IMG/VR virus record: IMGVR_UViG_3300038696_000205
Coordinates: 55,323-119,322 of that record
Direction: 5' to 3' (one strand)
Length of the DNA stretch: 64,000 nt
DNA from: a virus
The position numbers were made by a program, and so were the translations under genes. Below, one piece after another: positions 55,619 through 61,554 of this stretch (positions within the stretch are counted from its first letter, which is position 1; every line of letters starts with the position of its first letter). The notes under the pieces are model-generated. The model saw only the letters and a program-made list of their open reading frames with translations. It was not told the DNA's origin and made no database searches.

Positions 55619-56251
55619 TTAAATTATTTTTCTGCCCAATCTCCAACCATCTGGTATTAAATCACCTTTCATTATCTTTTTACTCTCGATTTCATTGGTT
55701 ATCCAACATGTACCAAATTGAGAATTTATCCCCCCCTTACCTTGGCCAGTCTTGATTTTACTAATTTTTAATTTAGTTTCTTCAGAATGTTGTTTACCAG
55801 TGAAAGTATCATATTTAATTTTACCATTTTTGTGATTATCTTTCATAGTGTTAGATGATATTTTACTAATTTTAGCTCTGTGGTCCAAGTCATTTTTTAA
55901 TTTTAAAGCATTTGCTAAACCACCAGCCTTTGAACATCTAAAATGATGGTCATCTAACATGAATCCTCCCCCACCAACAACTAAATTCATACAATCAATC
56001 TTAACTACCTCATTTAGAGTGACTAATTCCTCTTCTCGTTTCTTTAATTCTTCCCTAGAAACACAATATTCAAGTATTTCTCTAATAAAATTCTCTTTAC
56101 CATGTTTTCTTACAGCTAACCTTAATCTATTTCCACTACCTAAATAACCATCATCTAAATTTGATGTACTATGCATCCCTATATAATAACGACCACTTAA
56201 TACATTTGTGGTCTTATATATGAAATGATATTTTTTTTCTTTTCTCGCCAT
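55619..56251 (-). CDS. GIY-YIG homing endonuclease (Seg-like)
   Basis: 210 aa. KYHFIYKTTNVLSGRYYIGM is the GIY-YIG core, with the Arg in SGNRLRLAVRKHG and Glu in KKREEELVT. NUMOD3 repeats follow (KISSNTMKDNHKNG, GKQHSEETKLKIS). Inserted in the tRNA array between Glu and Asp genes. Confidence 0.87.
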   Translation of the reverse strand: MARKEKKYHFIYKTTNVLSGRYYIGMHSTSNLDDGYLGSGNRLRLAVRKHGKENFIREILEYCVSREELKKREEELVTLNEVVKIDCMNLVVGGGGFMLDDHHFRCSKAGGLANALKLKNDLDHRAKISKISSNTMKDNHKNGKIKYDTFTGKQHSEETKLKISKIKTGQGKGGINSQFGTCWITNEIESKKIMKGDLIPDGWRLGRKII

Positions 56252-56311
56252 ATCTATATCTTTTTAATATAAATATCCAGAAAAACGTTAAAGTACAAAA
56301 ACGTGTCCAGG

Positions 56312-56386
56312 CGGTTTAGACGGGACTCGAACCCGCAAATCTCGCACCGTGACAGGGTGGAACATACGCCAATATGCTGCTAAACC
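56312..56386 (-). tRNA. tRNA-Asp(GTC)
   Basis: GGTTTAG/CTAAACC acceptor, D stem GCAT/ATGT, loop CTGTCAC, T arm GCGGG-TTCGAGT-CCCGT. One anticodon-stem mismatch. Discriminator G, as in Asp. Confidence 0.88.
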
Positions 56387-56414
56387 GTTTAATAGTCTTT
56401 CCTATTAGTCTTTG

Positions 56415-56487
56415 TACTCCCGAAGGGAATCGAACCCTCATTTGGTGATAGAAAGTCACCCGTACTGAGCCATTATACGACAGGAGC
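56415..56487 (-). tRNA. tRNA-Glu(TTC), second copy
   Basis: GCTCCTG/CGGGAGT acceptor, perfect anticodon stem GGTGA/TCACC with loop CTTTCTA, T arm GAGGG-TTCGATT-CCCTT. Confidence 0.88.
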
Positions 56488-56491
56488 AAAT

Positions 56492-56566
56492 TGGTGGGGA
56501 GAGAGGGAGTCGAACCCTCGACGCTTGCCGCTTCAAGACAACGCTCTACCACTGAGCTACCTCCCC
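56492..56566 (-). tRNA. tRNA-Phe(GAA)
   Basis: GGGGAGG/TCTCCCC acceptor, D stem GCTC/GAGC, anticodon stem TTGTC/GGCAA with loop TTGAAGC, T arm GAGGG-TTCGACT-CCCTC. CCA is encoded. Confidence 0.92.
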
Positions 56567-56605
56567 AATTATAATACTAACAAAATGTCAAAAAACTATT
56601 TCCAG

Positions 56606-56679
56606 TGGAGGTAAACGGTATCGAACCGTCCTCAGGTTGGTTGCAAACCAATCTCGCCTTGCCTTGGACATGTACCCCC
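56606..56679 (-). tRNA. tRNA-Ala(TGC)
   Basis: Acceptor GGGGGTA/TACCTCC gives a G3-T70 pair, the hallmark of Ala. Loop TTTGCAA, T arm GACGG-TTCGATA-CCGTT. The D arm resembles Cys but the acceptor settles the identity. Confidence 0.85.
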
Positions 56680-56692
56680 AATTATTAATAAC

Positions 56693-56723
56693 AAAAAAGC
56701 CCGAATCTTTCGAGTCGGGCTTG
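56693..56723 (-). terminator. Rho-independent terminator of micro-ORF 2
   Basis: Minus strand AAGCCCGA, loop, TCGGGCTT, T run, between the micro-ORF and the Ala tRNA. Confidence 0.85.
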
Positions 56724-56749
56724 CTATTTAGTTTAGTTGTTATGAACAC

Positions 56750-56839
56750 TTAACTTATATCAATACTCGACCTTCCCAGGCTAAAATCCGCCTCGGCTGC
56801 TTCTATAGCAAAATCAAATATGTTGTTAAATGTTTTCAT
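56750..56839 (-). CDS. Micro-ORF 2 at the head of a tRNA cluster (29 aa)
   Basis: MKTFNNIFDFAIEAAEADFS then LGRSSIDIS and TAA. An amphipathic acidic helix. Begins MKTxNNI like micro-ORF 3. Strong promoter upstream, terminator downstream. Confidence 0.6.
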   Translation of the reverse strand: MKTFNNIFDFAIEAAEADFSLGRSSIDIS

Positions 56840-56933
56840 AATTTCTATTATTTATTCGTTAATGGATATTAATATCCTTTTTAATTAAATATGTGCTTTT
56901 TCTTTAAAAGTACATTTATTTTTTAATACACTG

Positions 56934-56968
56934 CAAATATACTACATTAAAATGTAATAATCAAGCTT
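56934..56968 (-). promoter_or_regulatory. Strong promoter, micro-ORF 2 / tRNA cluster
   Basis: Minus strand: A tract, CTTG, 20 bases, TATATTTGC. Confidence 0.75.
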
Positions 56969-56987
56969 TTTTGAAATTATTTTTAAT

Positions 56988-57107
56988 TTATTTCAATGCT
57001 CTAATAAGAAGTTTGGATGTTGTCCAAGTTAATTCTCCGTTTGTTTCCATTTCCACTTCGGCAGAGTCTATGATTCTATTAATTTGTTTTTCCGATAATT
57101 CCTTCAT
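56988..57107 (-). CDS. Small hypothetical protein (39 aa)
   Basis: MKELSEKQINRIIDSAEVEM then TNGELTWTTSKLLIR; start overlaps the upstream stop as ATGA. Looks like a real coupled gene. Confidence 0.55.
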   Translation of the reverse strand: MKELSEKQINRIIDSAEVEMETNGELTWTTSKLLIRALK

Positions 57108-57379
57108 TTTCTGATTTTAATTTCTTTTGCATTGGTATAGTCTACGACAACTAACTCACCAGAGTTATTTACGTGTGGCTTTTGCTCCACTTCATCTAAG
57201 TTAACCTCAACACCTCTTTCATTTAAAATTTCAAGACAAACCTTTTCGATTTCAGCCTTATCACTTCTATCACACTTATTAGCGTAATCTATAATGTTAA
57301 TCAAGTGGTCACTTTCCAATTCGCTTAACGGGGCAACGTTACCTTCGTAATTCTGCCATAATGTATCTTTTGTTATCAT
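57104..57379 (-). CDS. Hypothetical protein (91 aa)
   Basis: Acidic helical protein, residues 1-91, with EVNLDEVEQKPHVNNSGEL near the end. Not recognised. Strong promoter at 57399 directly upstream. Confidence 0.6.
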   Translation of the reverse strand: MITKDTLWQNYEGNVAPLSELESDHLINIIDYANKCDRSDKAEIEKVCLEILNERGVEVNLDEVEQKPHVNNSGELVVVDYTNAKEIKIRK

Positions 57380-57398
57380 ACTATTTTATTTTATACTG

Positions 57399-57432
57399 CA
57401 AATATACATCAAATAAATGTAACTCACAAGTT
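57399..57432 (-). promoter_or_regulatory. Strong promoter
   Basis: Minus strand: A tract, CTTG, 20 bases, TATATTTGC, upstream of the 91-aa gene. Confidence 0.72.
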
Positions 57433-57439
57433 TTTTTAT

Positions 57440-57622
57440 TTAAAATTCTATTTTAACTGGAAATTTATCCCCATCATCACCATAATACCATGTATCAAAA
57501 CTATCAACCAACCTTGTTGCGATTTGCTCGTTGGTCCATGAGGACCTGATATCAAAACCATCGGATACTGATTCAATAAAGTTTAAATAAACGGTAAAAC
57601 CAAATAATTTTGAATAAAGTTT
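57440..57622 (-). CDS. Protein-like frame without an ATG (60 aa)
   Basis: KLYSKLFGFTVYLNFIESV and SSWTNEQIATRLVDSFDTWY read like a real protein. The frame follows directly, in the same frame, after ATG-TAA that ends the ParB-like gene. AAA changed to TAA at codon 2 of its own start, or readthrough of TAA, would explain this. Confidence 0.45.
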   Translation of the reverse strand, partial: KLYSKLFGFTVYLNFIESVSDGFDIRSSWTNEQIATRLVDSFDTWYYGDDGDKFPVKIEF

Positions 57623-58189
57623 TTACATATTGTACTCTACAAAACGTTTTAGGTCATTGTAACCCAACTTACTGATACCGTTTGGATATCCAACAGCCAT
57701 AAGGTCTTGGTTCAATTCATCGTAGTCCATGTCCTTGAACTGGTTTACATATTCTAAGAACTCATCATTGTTCAAGTGTTTAATCTTAACAACTGGAATA
57801 AGACTACAATCGTTCATCATTGCCGCCATAGCTCTGTGTCTACCTTCCTGACTTGAGTTATCGTGAGTGTAGAAACCAACTGGGGCCTTCTCACCGTTTC
57901 TCATTCTCTCGGCATACTTAGCAGCTCTTTCCTTATCATAACCACCACCTAAGGCATCCTCATAAGATATTCCGAAACCGTTTGCTATTCTATATATGTA
58001 TTGTTTTGGTGATATGTATTCAATGATACCAACCCTTCTTTTAGCCACAATGGAGTAAAGTGGTTTTTCAATTTCAATATAATCGTTTACTGTGTTCATA
58101 TCAAAGTACTTACAACAGTCACAATCGTTTGACAGGTTTTCCCTGATTAACTTTTTAATTAATGTTTTTGTTTCTGATAGCTGTTTCAT
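57623..58189 (-). CDS. ParB/Srx-like nuclease-fold protein with targeting helix
   Basis: 188 aa. N-terminus TKTLIKKLIRENLSND is the recurring amphipathic helix. The core APVGFYTHDNSSQEGRHRAM carries the ParB/sulfiredoxin-like 'G(R/H)HR' site. C-terminal part helical. It may bind or cut DNA, or phosphorylate, as seen in the superfamily. Possibly virion-packaged. Confidence 0.65.
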   Translation of the reverse strand: MKQLSETKTLIKKLIRENLSNDCDCCKYFDMNTVNDYIEIEKPLYSIVAKRRVGIIEYISPKQYIYRIANGFGISYEDALGGGYDKERAAKYAERMRNGEKAPVGFYTHDNSSQEGRHRAMAAMMNDCSLIPVVKIKHLNNDEFLEYVNQFKDMDYDELNQDLMAVGYPNGISKLGYNDLKRFVEYNM

Positions 58190-58193
58190 ATTT

Positions 58194-58862
58194 TTAAGAA
58201 TAATATGAGGTATATGTATTTTTATCTAATCCATAATCTATTATTACAATAGTATCTTCACCATTTCTTTGTACAATACCATATGAATTTAATCTAACTA
58301 AATCGCCAACGGGTAAGTCGTAATTACCCACATAATCCAAAATACCGCTAACAAACTCATCGTCCCACATGGCATCAGATAATTCTGGGTCTACCTTAGG
58401 ATATGTGGGTCTAGGTTTATCCCTATCACTATAACTAAGTAATAGTGTTGAGTAATCTTTGAAATCAAAACCAGTTATACGTTTAAAATCACTAATTCTA
58501 ACCTTTCTAGCTAATTCCATTTCACTCCATAAGTTATCTGGGTGATAATCAAATACCCGTGCGACCACATCTTCTATATCGTTATATCGTGAATGCGATA
58601 TTTCTATTTCGTTCTGGGCCAGACCTTTTGAGTTCTTAGCTAATTTTAAAACTTTTTCATCATCTATTTTATATACTATTCTAGCTGAACCAGATGATAT
58701 TCTCTGTAAATTTTCTTGACAATATCTTATCCTAGCATTAAAAGAGTTTAGTTTTTTAAACTCATCCATATTAAAGCTAGATGGGTAATCTTCACCTATC
58801 ATGTTTTCTAGTACTTCAAAAACCAAGGATTCACTTAGTAACTTTTTTATATTATCTTTCAT
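58194..58862 (-). CDS. Protein-kinase-like protein with targeting helix
   Basis: 222 aa. Starts MKDNIKKLLSESLVFE. ISSGSARIVYKIDDEKVLKL gives a glycine loop and a VLK lysine; later IVIIDYGLDKNTY resembles the DFG site; HRD-like motif is not obvious (YDLPVGDLVRLNSYG). Small atypical kinases are known in virions of large phages. Co-transcribed with the ParB-like and ART-like genes. Confidence 0.6.
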   Translation of the reverse strand: MKDNIKKLLSESLVFEVLENMIGEDYPSSFNMDEFKKLNSFNARIRYCQENLQRISSGSARIVYKIDDEKVLKLAKNSKGLAQNEIEISHSRYNDIEDVVARVFDYHPDNLWSEMELARKVRISDFKRITGFDFKDYSTLLLSYSDRDKPRPTYPKVDPELSDAMWDDEFVSGILDYVGNYDLPVGDLVRLNSYGIVQRNGEDTIVIIDYGLDKNTYTSYYS

Positions 58863-59265
58863 ATAAATTAGATTCTTTGAGCAATTTTATAATTATTGAT
58901 TTACCCTCACCTATATCCAACATAAATTTTGAATTAGGAAATAATACTATTTCCCCAGTGCCATACTTTTTATCTCTAGTTATAATTGAATCATAACCTT
59001 GTGACATTAATTTTTTAGTTAAATTTGCACCCTTTGCCTTAAATTTAGTGGATAAATCCATCTTATAGTCAATTGGGTTATTGTATTCATCTAAGTCAAT
59101 GTATAATGGTTTGGTTAAATTGGCCATACCACCTATCCAACCTGGAAATAGTTTGATGTTTCGGTCCCATTCTAACACATATGTACCCTTAGGTTCCACA
59201 TCCTGTCCAAATTCGGAACCGTGGTATTCAGCGGCTTCCATATTTTTCATTATACTTAACTGCAT
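58852..59265 (-). CDS. ADP-ribosyltransferase-like fragment/protein (137 aa)
   Basis: The C-terminal half has MSQGYDSIITRDKKYGTGEI then VLFPNSKFML, typical of the end of phage ADP-ribosyltransferase (ART) domains where the catalytic Glu sits in a GEIVxF segment. N-terminal half is short, so it may be a minimal or truncated ART. The final residues IIIKLLKESNLYE repeat the targeting-helix pattern. Confidence 0.5.
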   Translation of the reverse strand: MQLSIMKNMEAAEYHGSEFGQDVEPKGTYVLEWDRNIKLFPGWIGGMANLTKPLYIDLDEYNNPIDYKMDLSTKFKAKGANLTKKLMSQGYDSIITRDKKYGTGEIVLFPNSKFMLDIGEGKSIIIKLLKESNLYER

Positions 59266-59293
59266 TTGTTTTATTTATAAATACTTTATAAAA

Positions 59294-59323
59294 CAAAAAA
59301 GGCTGGTAAATACCAACCTTTTA
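59294..59323 (-). terminator. Rho-independent terminator after the Leu-type tRNA
   Basis: Minus strand AAGGTTGGT-ATTT-ACCAGCCTTTTTT, closing the 59.3-61 kb tRNA transcript. Confidence 0.8.
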
Positions 59324-59326
59324 ATG

Positions 59327-59409
59327 TAACTCAGAAGGGATTCGAACCCTTAAAGGTCTGGCCTTCTTAGGGCCAATGCTCTGCCATTCGCTTTTTTACC
59401 CACTGAGCA
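59327..59409 (-). tRNA. Leu-type tRNA (anticodon AAG), duplicate of the copy at 60058
   Basis: Anticodon stem TGGCC/GGCCA with loop CTAAGAA, T arm AAGGG-TTCGAAT-CCCTT, acceptor TGCTCAG/CTGAGTT with a T1-T72 mismatch. D region is long with an A run (GTAAAAAAGCGAATGG). 83 nt, almost identical to 60058-60140. Confidence 0.6.
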
Positions 59410-59415
59410 ATATAA

Positions 59416-59502
59416 CAGGATGAGATTGTTAGTGGGTTTGAACCACCGAAAATAGAGTATAAGTCTAGTTTTTTATCCGTTTTCTTTTGCTGTAATCATC
59501 CT
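59416..59502 (-). tRNA. Irregular tRNA, Ile(TAT)-like
   Basis: Acceptor AGGATGA/TCATCCT perfect, T arm GGTGG-TTCAAAC-CCACT. Anticodon arm TAGA-CTTATAC-TCTA gives TAT. Seven extra bases sit between T stem and acceptor, and the D region is A-rich (GCAAAAGAAAACGG) without a clear stem. Confidence 0.5.
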
Positions 59503-59504
59503 TT

Positions 59505-59549
59505 GTAACCTAGGTGAGATTCGAACTCACACGCCCTTTCGAGCATTGG
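59505..59549 (-). pseudogene. 3' half of a tRNA after an HNH gene (Ser CGA-like)
   Basis: Has CTCGAAA (CGA), T arm GTGAG-TTCGAAT-CTCAC and 3' acceptor CTAGGTT, but no 5' half. The HNH gene lies directly upstream in the transcript. Confidence 0.5.
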
Positions 59550-59553
59550 TTTC

Positions 59554-60003
59554 TTATTTATTATAGTTTCCTTTATTTTTACCAGAATTATTTTCTGTTA
59601 ATGAATGACAATTAGGACATAAAATCTGTAAATTAGTAAAATTATTGTTATATTTATTACCATCAATGTGGTGTAATTCTATAGGTATTAATTTACCCAT
59701 CCACATATGTAAGTCACAATTTTCACATTTATGTTTTTTTACATTATCTTCTATTAACTTATTTTTTAATAAATTACTTTTAACACATGTTGACTTTGAA
59801 TATTCTAGAGCTGTTTTTCTATCGTTACTAATTTTAATATTTTTACCACCTTTATTACCACCATAAATAATACCCATTTTATCTAAATAAGAATTTAATG
59901 TTTCTGGTTTACACTTTAATTCTCTACATATAAACGCTTTAGATTGATTAATATCAATCCACCCATTAATTTCATCTTTTCTTTCTAATATATCTATTCT
60001 CAT
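59554..60003 (-). CDS. HNH homing endonuclease beside a tRNA half
   Basis: 149 aa from MRIDILERKDEINGW. Helix-turn-helix-like N-terminal part, zinc pair CENCDLHMW, HNH core PIELHHIDGNKYNNNFTNLQ and LCPNCHSLTENNSGK. Close in plan to the nucleases at 43987 and 44973. Confidence 0.85.
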   Translation of the reverse strand: MRIDILERKDEINGWIDINQSKAFICRELKCKPETLNSYLDKMGIIYGGNKGGKNIKISNDRKTALEYSKSTCVKSNLLKNKLIEDNVKKHKCENCDLHMWMGKLIPIELHHIDGNKYNNNFTNLQILCPNCHSLTENNSGKNKGNYNK

Positions 60004-60057
60004 ATTAATAAATACGGTACACATTAATGAAAGGCTACTTTAGTGTATAATAATTTG

Positions 60058-60140
60058 TAACTCAGAAGGGATTCGAACCCTTAAAGGTCTGGCCTTCTAA
60101 GGACCAATGCTCTGCCGTTCGCTTTTTTACCCACTGAGCT
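60058..60140 (-). tRNA. Leu-type tRNA (anticodon TAG)
   Basis: Acceptor AGCTCAG/CTGAGTT all paired, anticodon stem TGGTC/GGCCA with loop CTTAGAA, T arm AAGGG-TTCGAAT-CCCTT. D region extended by an A-rich stretch as in its duplicate. Short variable loop, unusual for Leu. Confidence 0.65.
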
Positions 60141-60144
60141 ATTT

Positions 60145-60180
60145 TAAACGTGTCTACCATTCCACCACTAAGCCATAATA
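60145..60180 (-). pseudogene. 5' half of a class II (Leu-type) tRNA
   Basis: GGCTTAG-TG-GTGG-AATGGTAGACAC is a Leu-type acceptor strand and D arm, but the sequence then runs straight into the Leu(TAG) gene. It looks like a recombination scar. Confidence 0.5.
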
Positions 60181-60182
60181 TG

Positions 60183-60268
60183 TGGGCCAGAAGGGAGTCG
60201 AACCCTCACGCCCCTTACGAGGCACAGGGGCTTAAACCCTGTGTGTCTACCAGTTCCACCACTAGGGC
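60183..60268 (-). tRNA. tRNA-Leu(TAA), acceptor mismatched
   Basis: Class II with long variable arm (TGCCTCGTAAGGGGCGT), anticodon stem CAGGG/CCCTG, loop TTTAAGC, T arm GAGGG-TTCGACT-CCCTT. Acceptor GCCCTAG/CTGGCCC has two C-C mismatches, so it may be a damaged copy of 60600-60685. Confidence 0.75.
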
Positions 60269-60280
60269 AATTTGTGGGGG

Positions 60281-60454
60281 TTAACCCCACTGTTTATTTT
60301 TATAATTCTTCCAGTTATCATCTATACCATATTTCTTTCCATTACACCCTTTATTAGGTGGACAAAAATCACAGTGTAAATGTACTTTTCTCATAGTCAT
60401 TTTATACACACGACTATCTGTTGTGTTTTCGACAATTATTTTGTGTCTTCCCAT
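60281..60454 (-). CDS. Small zinc-knuckle-like protein in the tRNA array (57 aa)
   Basis: MGRHKIIVENTTDSRVYKMT, then HLHCDFCPPNKGCNGKKYG. One CxxC plus a further Cys may bind zinc. Basic. A GTGGGGTTAACCCCAC palindrome overlaps its stop. Confidence 0.55.
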   Translation of the reverse strand: MGRHKIIVENTTDSRVYKMTMRKVHLHCDFCPPNKGCNGKKYGIDDNWKNYKNKQWG

Positions 60455-60522
60455 AGTTTTGATGTGCTTTTATTTGCACTAACCAAAACCGTAAATTTTT
60501 ACATACATAATCATTAATTTTG

Positions 60523-60593
60523 TACCCCCAAACAGATTCGAACTGCTGACTCTTGCATGTAAGGCAAGGATGTTCCCATTACACTATAGGGGC
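60523..60593 (-). tRNA. tRNA-Val(TAC)
   Basis: GCCCCTA/TGGGGGT acceptor, D stem GTGT/ACAT, perfect anticodon stem CTTGC/GCAAG with loop CTTACAT, T arm AGCAG-TTCGAAT-CTGTT. Confidence 0.9.
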
Positions 60594-60599
60594 AATTTG

Positions 60600-60685
60600 T
60601 GGGCCAAGAGGGATTCGAACCCTCACGCCCCTTACGGAGCACAGGGGCTTAAACCCTGCGTGTCTACCAGTTCCACCACTGGCCC
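60600..60685 (-). tRNA. tRNA-Leu(TAA)
   Basis: GGGCCAG/TTGGCCC acceptor, Leu-type D arm GTGGAACTGGTAGACAC, loop TTTAAGC, long variable arm, T arm GAGGG-TTCGAAT-CCCTC. Discriminator A. Confidence 0.93.
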
Positions 60686-60691
60686 AATTTG

Positions 60692-60766
60692 TACCTTTAG
60701 AGGGAGTCGAACCCCCGACCTTCACCTTGTAAAAATGTTGCTCTAAACCAACTGAGCTATAAAGGT
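60692..60766 (-). tRNA. tRNA-Val(TAC), second copy
   Basis: ACCTTTA/TAAAGGT acceptor, D stem GCTC/GAGC, loop TTTACAA, T arm GGGGG-TTCGACT-CCCTC. Anticodon stem has wobble pairs and one mismatch. Confidence 0.85.
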
Positions 60767-60779
60767 ATTTCACTATTTG

Positions 60780-60862
60780 AGCCTAATGTTGGATTCGAAC
60801 CAACGTGAGATTTCTCTAGCGGTTTTGCAGACCGCCCCATTCGGCCACTCTGGCAATTAGGC
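60780..60862 (-). tRNA. tRNA-Cys(GCA) with a class II body
   Basis: Acceptor GCCTAAT/ATTAGGC, discriminator T (CysRS identity), anticodon stem GCGGT/ACCGC with loop CTGCAAA. The D arm (CCAGAGTGGCCGAATGG) and the long variable arm with GAGA/TCTC stem are Ser-like. Confidence 0.85.
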
Positions 60863-60863
60863 A

Positions 60864-60900
60864 TAAAAAAAGTCCGATGCTTTACAGTATCGGACTTTGT
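60864..60900 (-). terminator. Rho-independent terminator of micro-ORF 3
   Basis: Minus strand AAAGTCCGATACTG, loop, AGCATCGGACTT, then TTTTTTT. Lies between micro-ORF 3 and the Cys tRNA. Confidence 0.85.
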
Positions 60901-60919
60901 ATATTAATTAAAATTTAGT

Positions 60920-61003
60920 TCAATTAATTCCACAGCCCGACACGCTCACTAAGACTAGTAAACATAAACAAAGGACAGATAGTATGTTATTAATTGTTTT
61001 CAT
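60920..61003 (-). CDS. Micro-ORF 3: 27-aa lipoprotein-like peptide
   Basis: MKTINNILSVLCLCLLVLVS then VSGCGIN: a signal peptide with lipobox VSGC and only four residues after the Cys region. It would give a lipid-anchored mini peptide. Leader AATAACAAAGGGTT and promoter shared with micro-ORF 1; terminator follows. Confidence 0.65.
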   Translation of the reverse strand: MKTINNILSVLCLCLLVLVSVSGCGIN

Positions 61004-61052
61004 TTTTATTTTTATTTTATTAAAGGTTTAACCCTTTGTTATTAAATATAAG

Positions 61053-61086
61053 CAAATATAGTAAAAGTATTCTTATTAGTCAAGTT
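61053..61086 (-). promoter_or_regulatory. Strong promoter, micro-ORF 3 / tRNA cluster
   Basis: Minus strand: A tract, CTTG, 20 bases, TATATTTGC, then ATTTAATAACAAAGGGTT. Confidence 0.75.
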
Positions 61087-61101
61087 TTTTTATAATTATT
61101 T

Positions 61102-61419
61102 TTATTTATTTCTATAATTGGAGTCTAAATGGTGTGTATAATTGCCCCAATGGAACCTATCGGTAACTTCACTCCTGAATTTATCCAAATCACATAGGTC
61201 TATCATATTCAAAGCATCTTCAAGGGCATCTTCATATTCTATAAATGAACCTGAAAATTCACAATTACCATTAAACTCGGAATAACCTAAATCGGTTCCA
61301 CTATCCACCATACACATACTCCAAAGGAATCCTGATGCGTTAGTATAAATAGAGACAATAATATTCTTAGTGTCCATTATCACCTTATGTCTCTTTGTTA
61401 GTTCAATTAATCTTTCCAT
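61102..61419 (-). CDS. Hypothetical protein (105 aa)
   Basis: Mixed fold, soluble; includes FLWSMCMVDSGTDLGYSEF. No motif named. Downstream boundary is the promoter of the tRNA cluster. Confidence 0.55.
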   Translation of the reverse strand: MERLIELTKRHKVIMDTKNIIVSIYTNASGFLWSMCMVDSGTDLGYSEFNGNCEFSGSFIEYEDALEDALNMIDLCDLDKFRSEVTDRFHWGNYTHHLDSNYRNK

Positions 61420-61430
61420 ACATTTATATT

Positions 61431-61553
61431 TTAAAGATGCTTATCGCACCACTCCCATTTTTCTTTTAGCGTTGGATTGTCGTTTGGCTTTCCAGCCAAT
61501 TTGTACTTGTTGCCCCTACATGGGCATTTAAAAATTCTAACTGGTTGTTCCAT
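61431..61553 (-). CDS. Small hypothetical protein (40 aa)
   Basis: MEQPVRIFKCPCRGNKYKLA then WEWCDKHL: a CxC...CxxxH set that may bind zinc. Fits exactly between its neighbours. Confidence 0.55.
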   Translation of the reverse strand: MEQPVRIFKCPCRGNKYKLAGKPNDNPTLKEKWEWCDKHL

Positions 61554-61554
61554 A

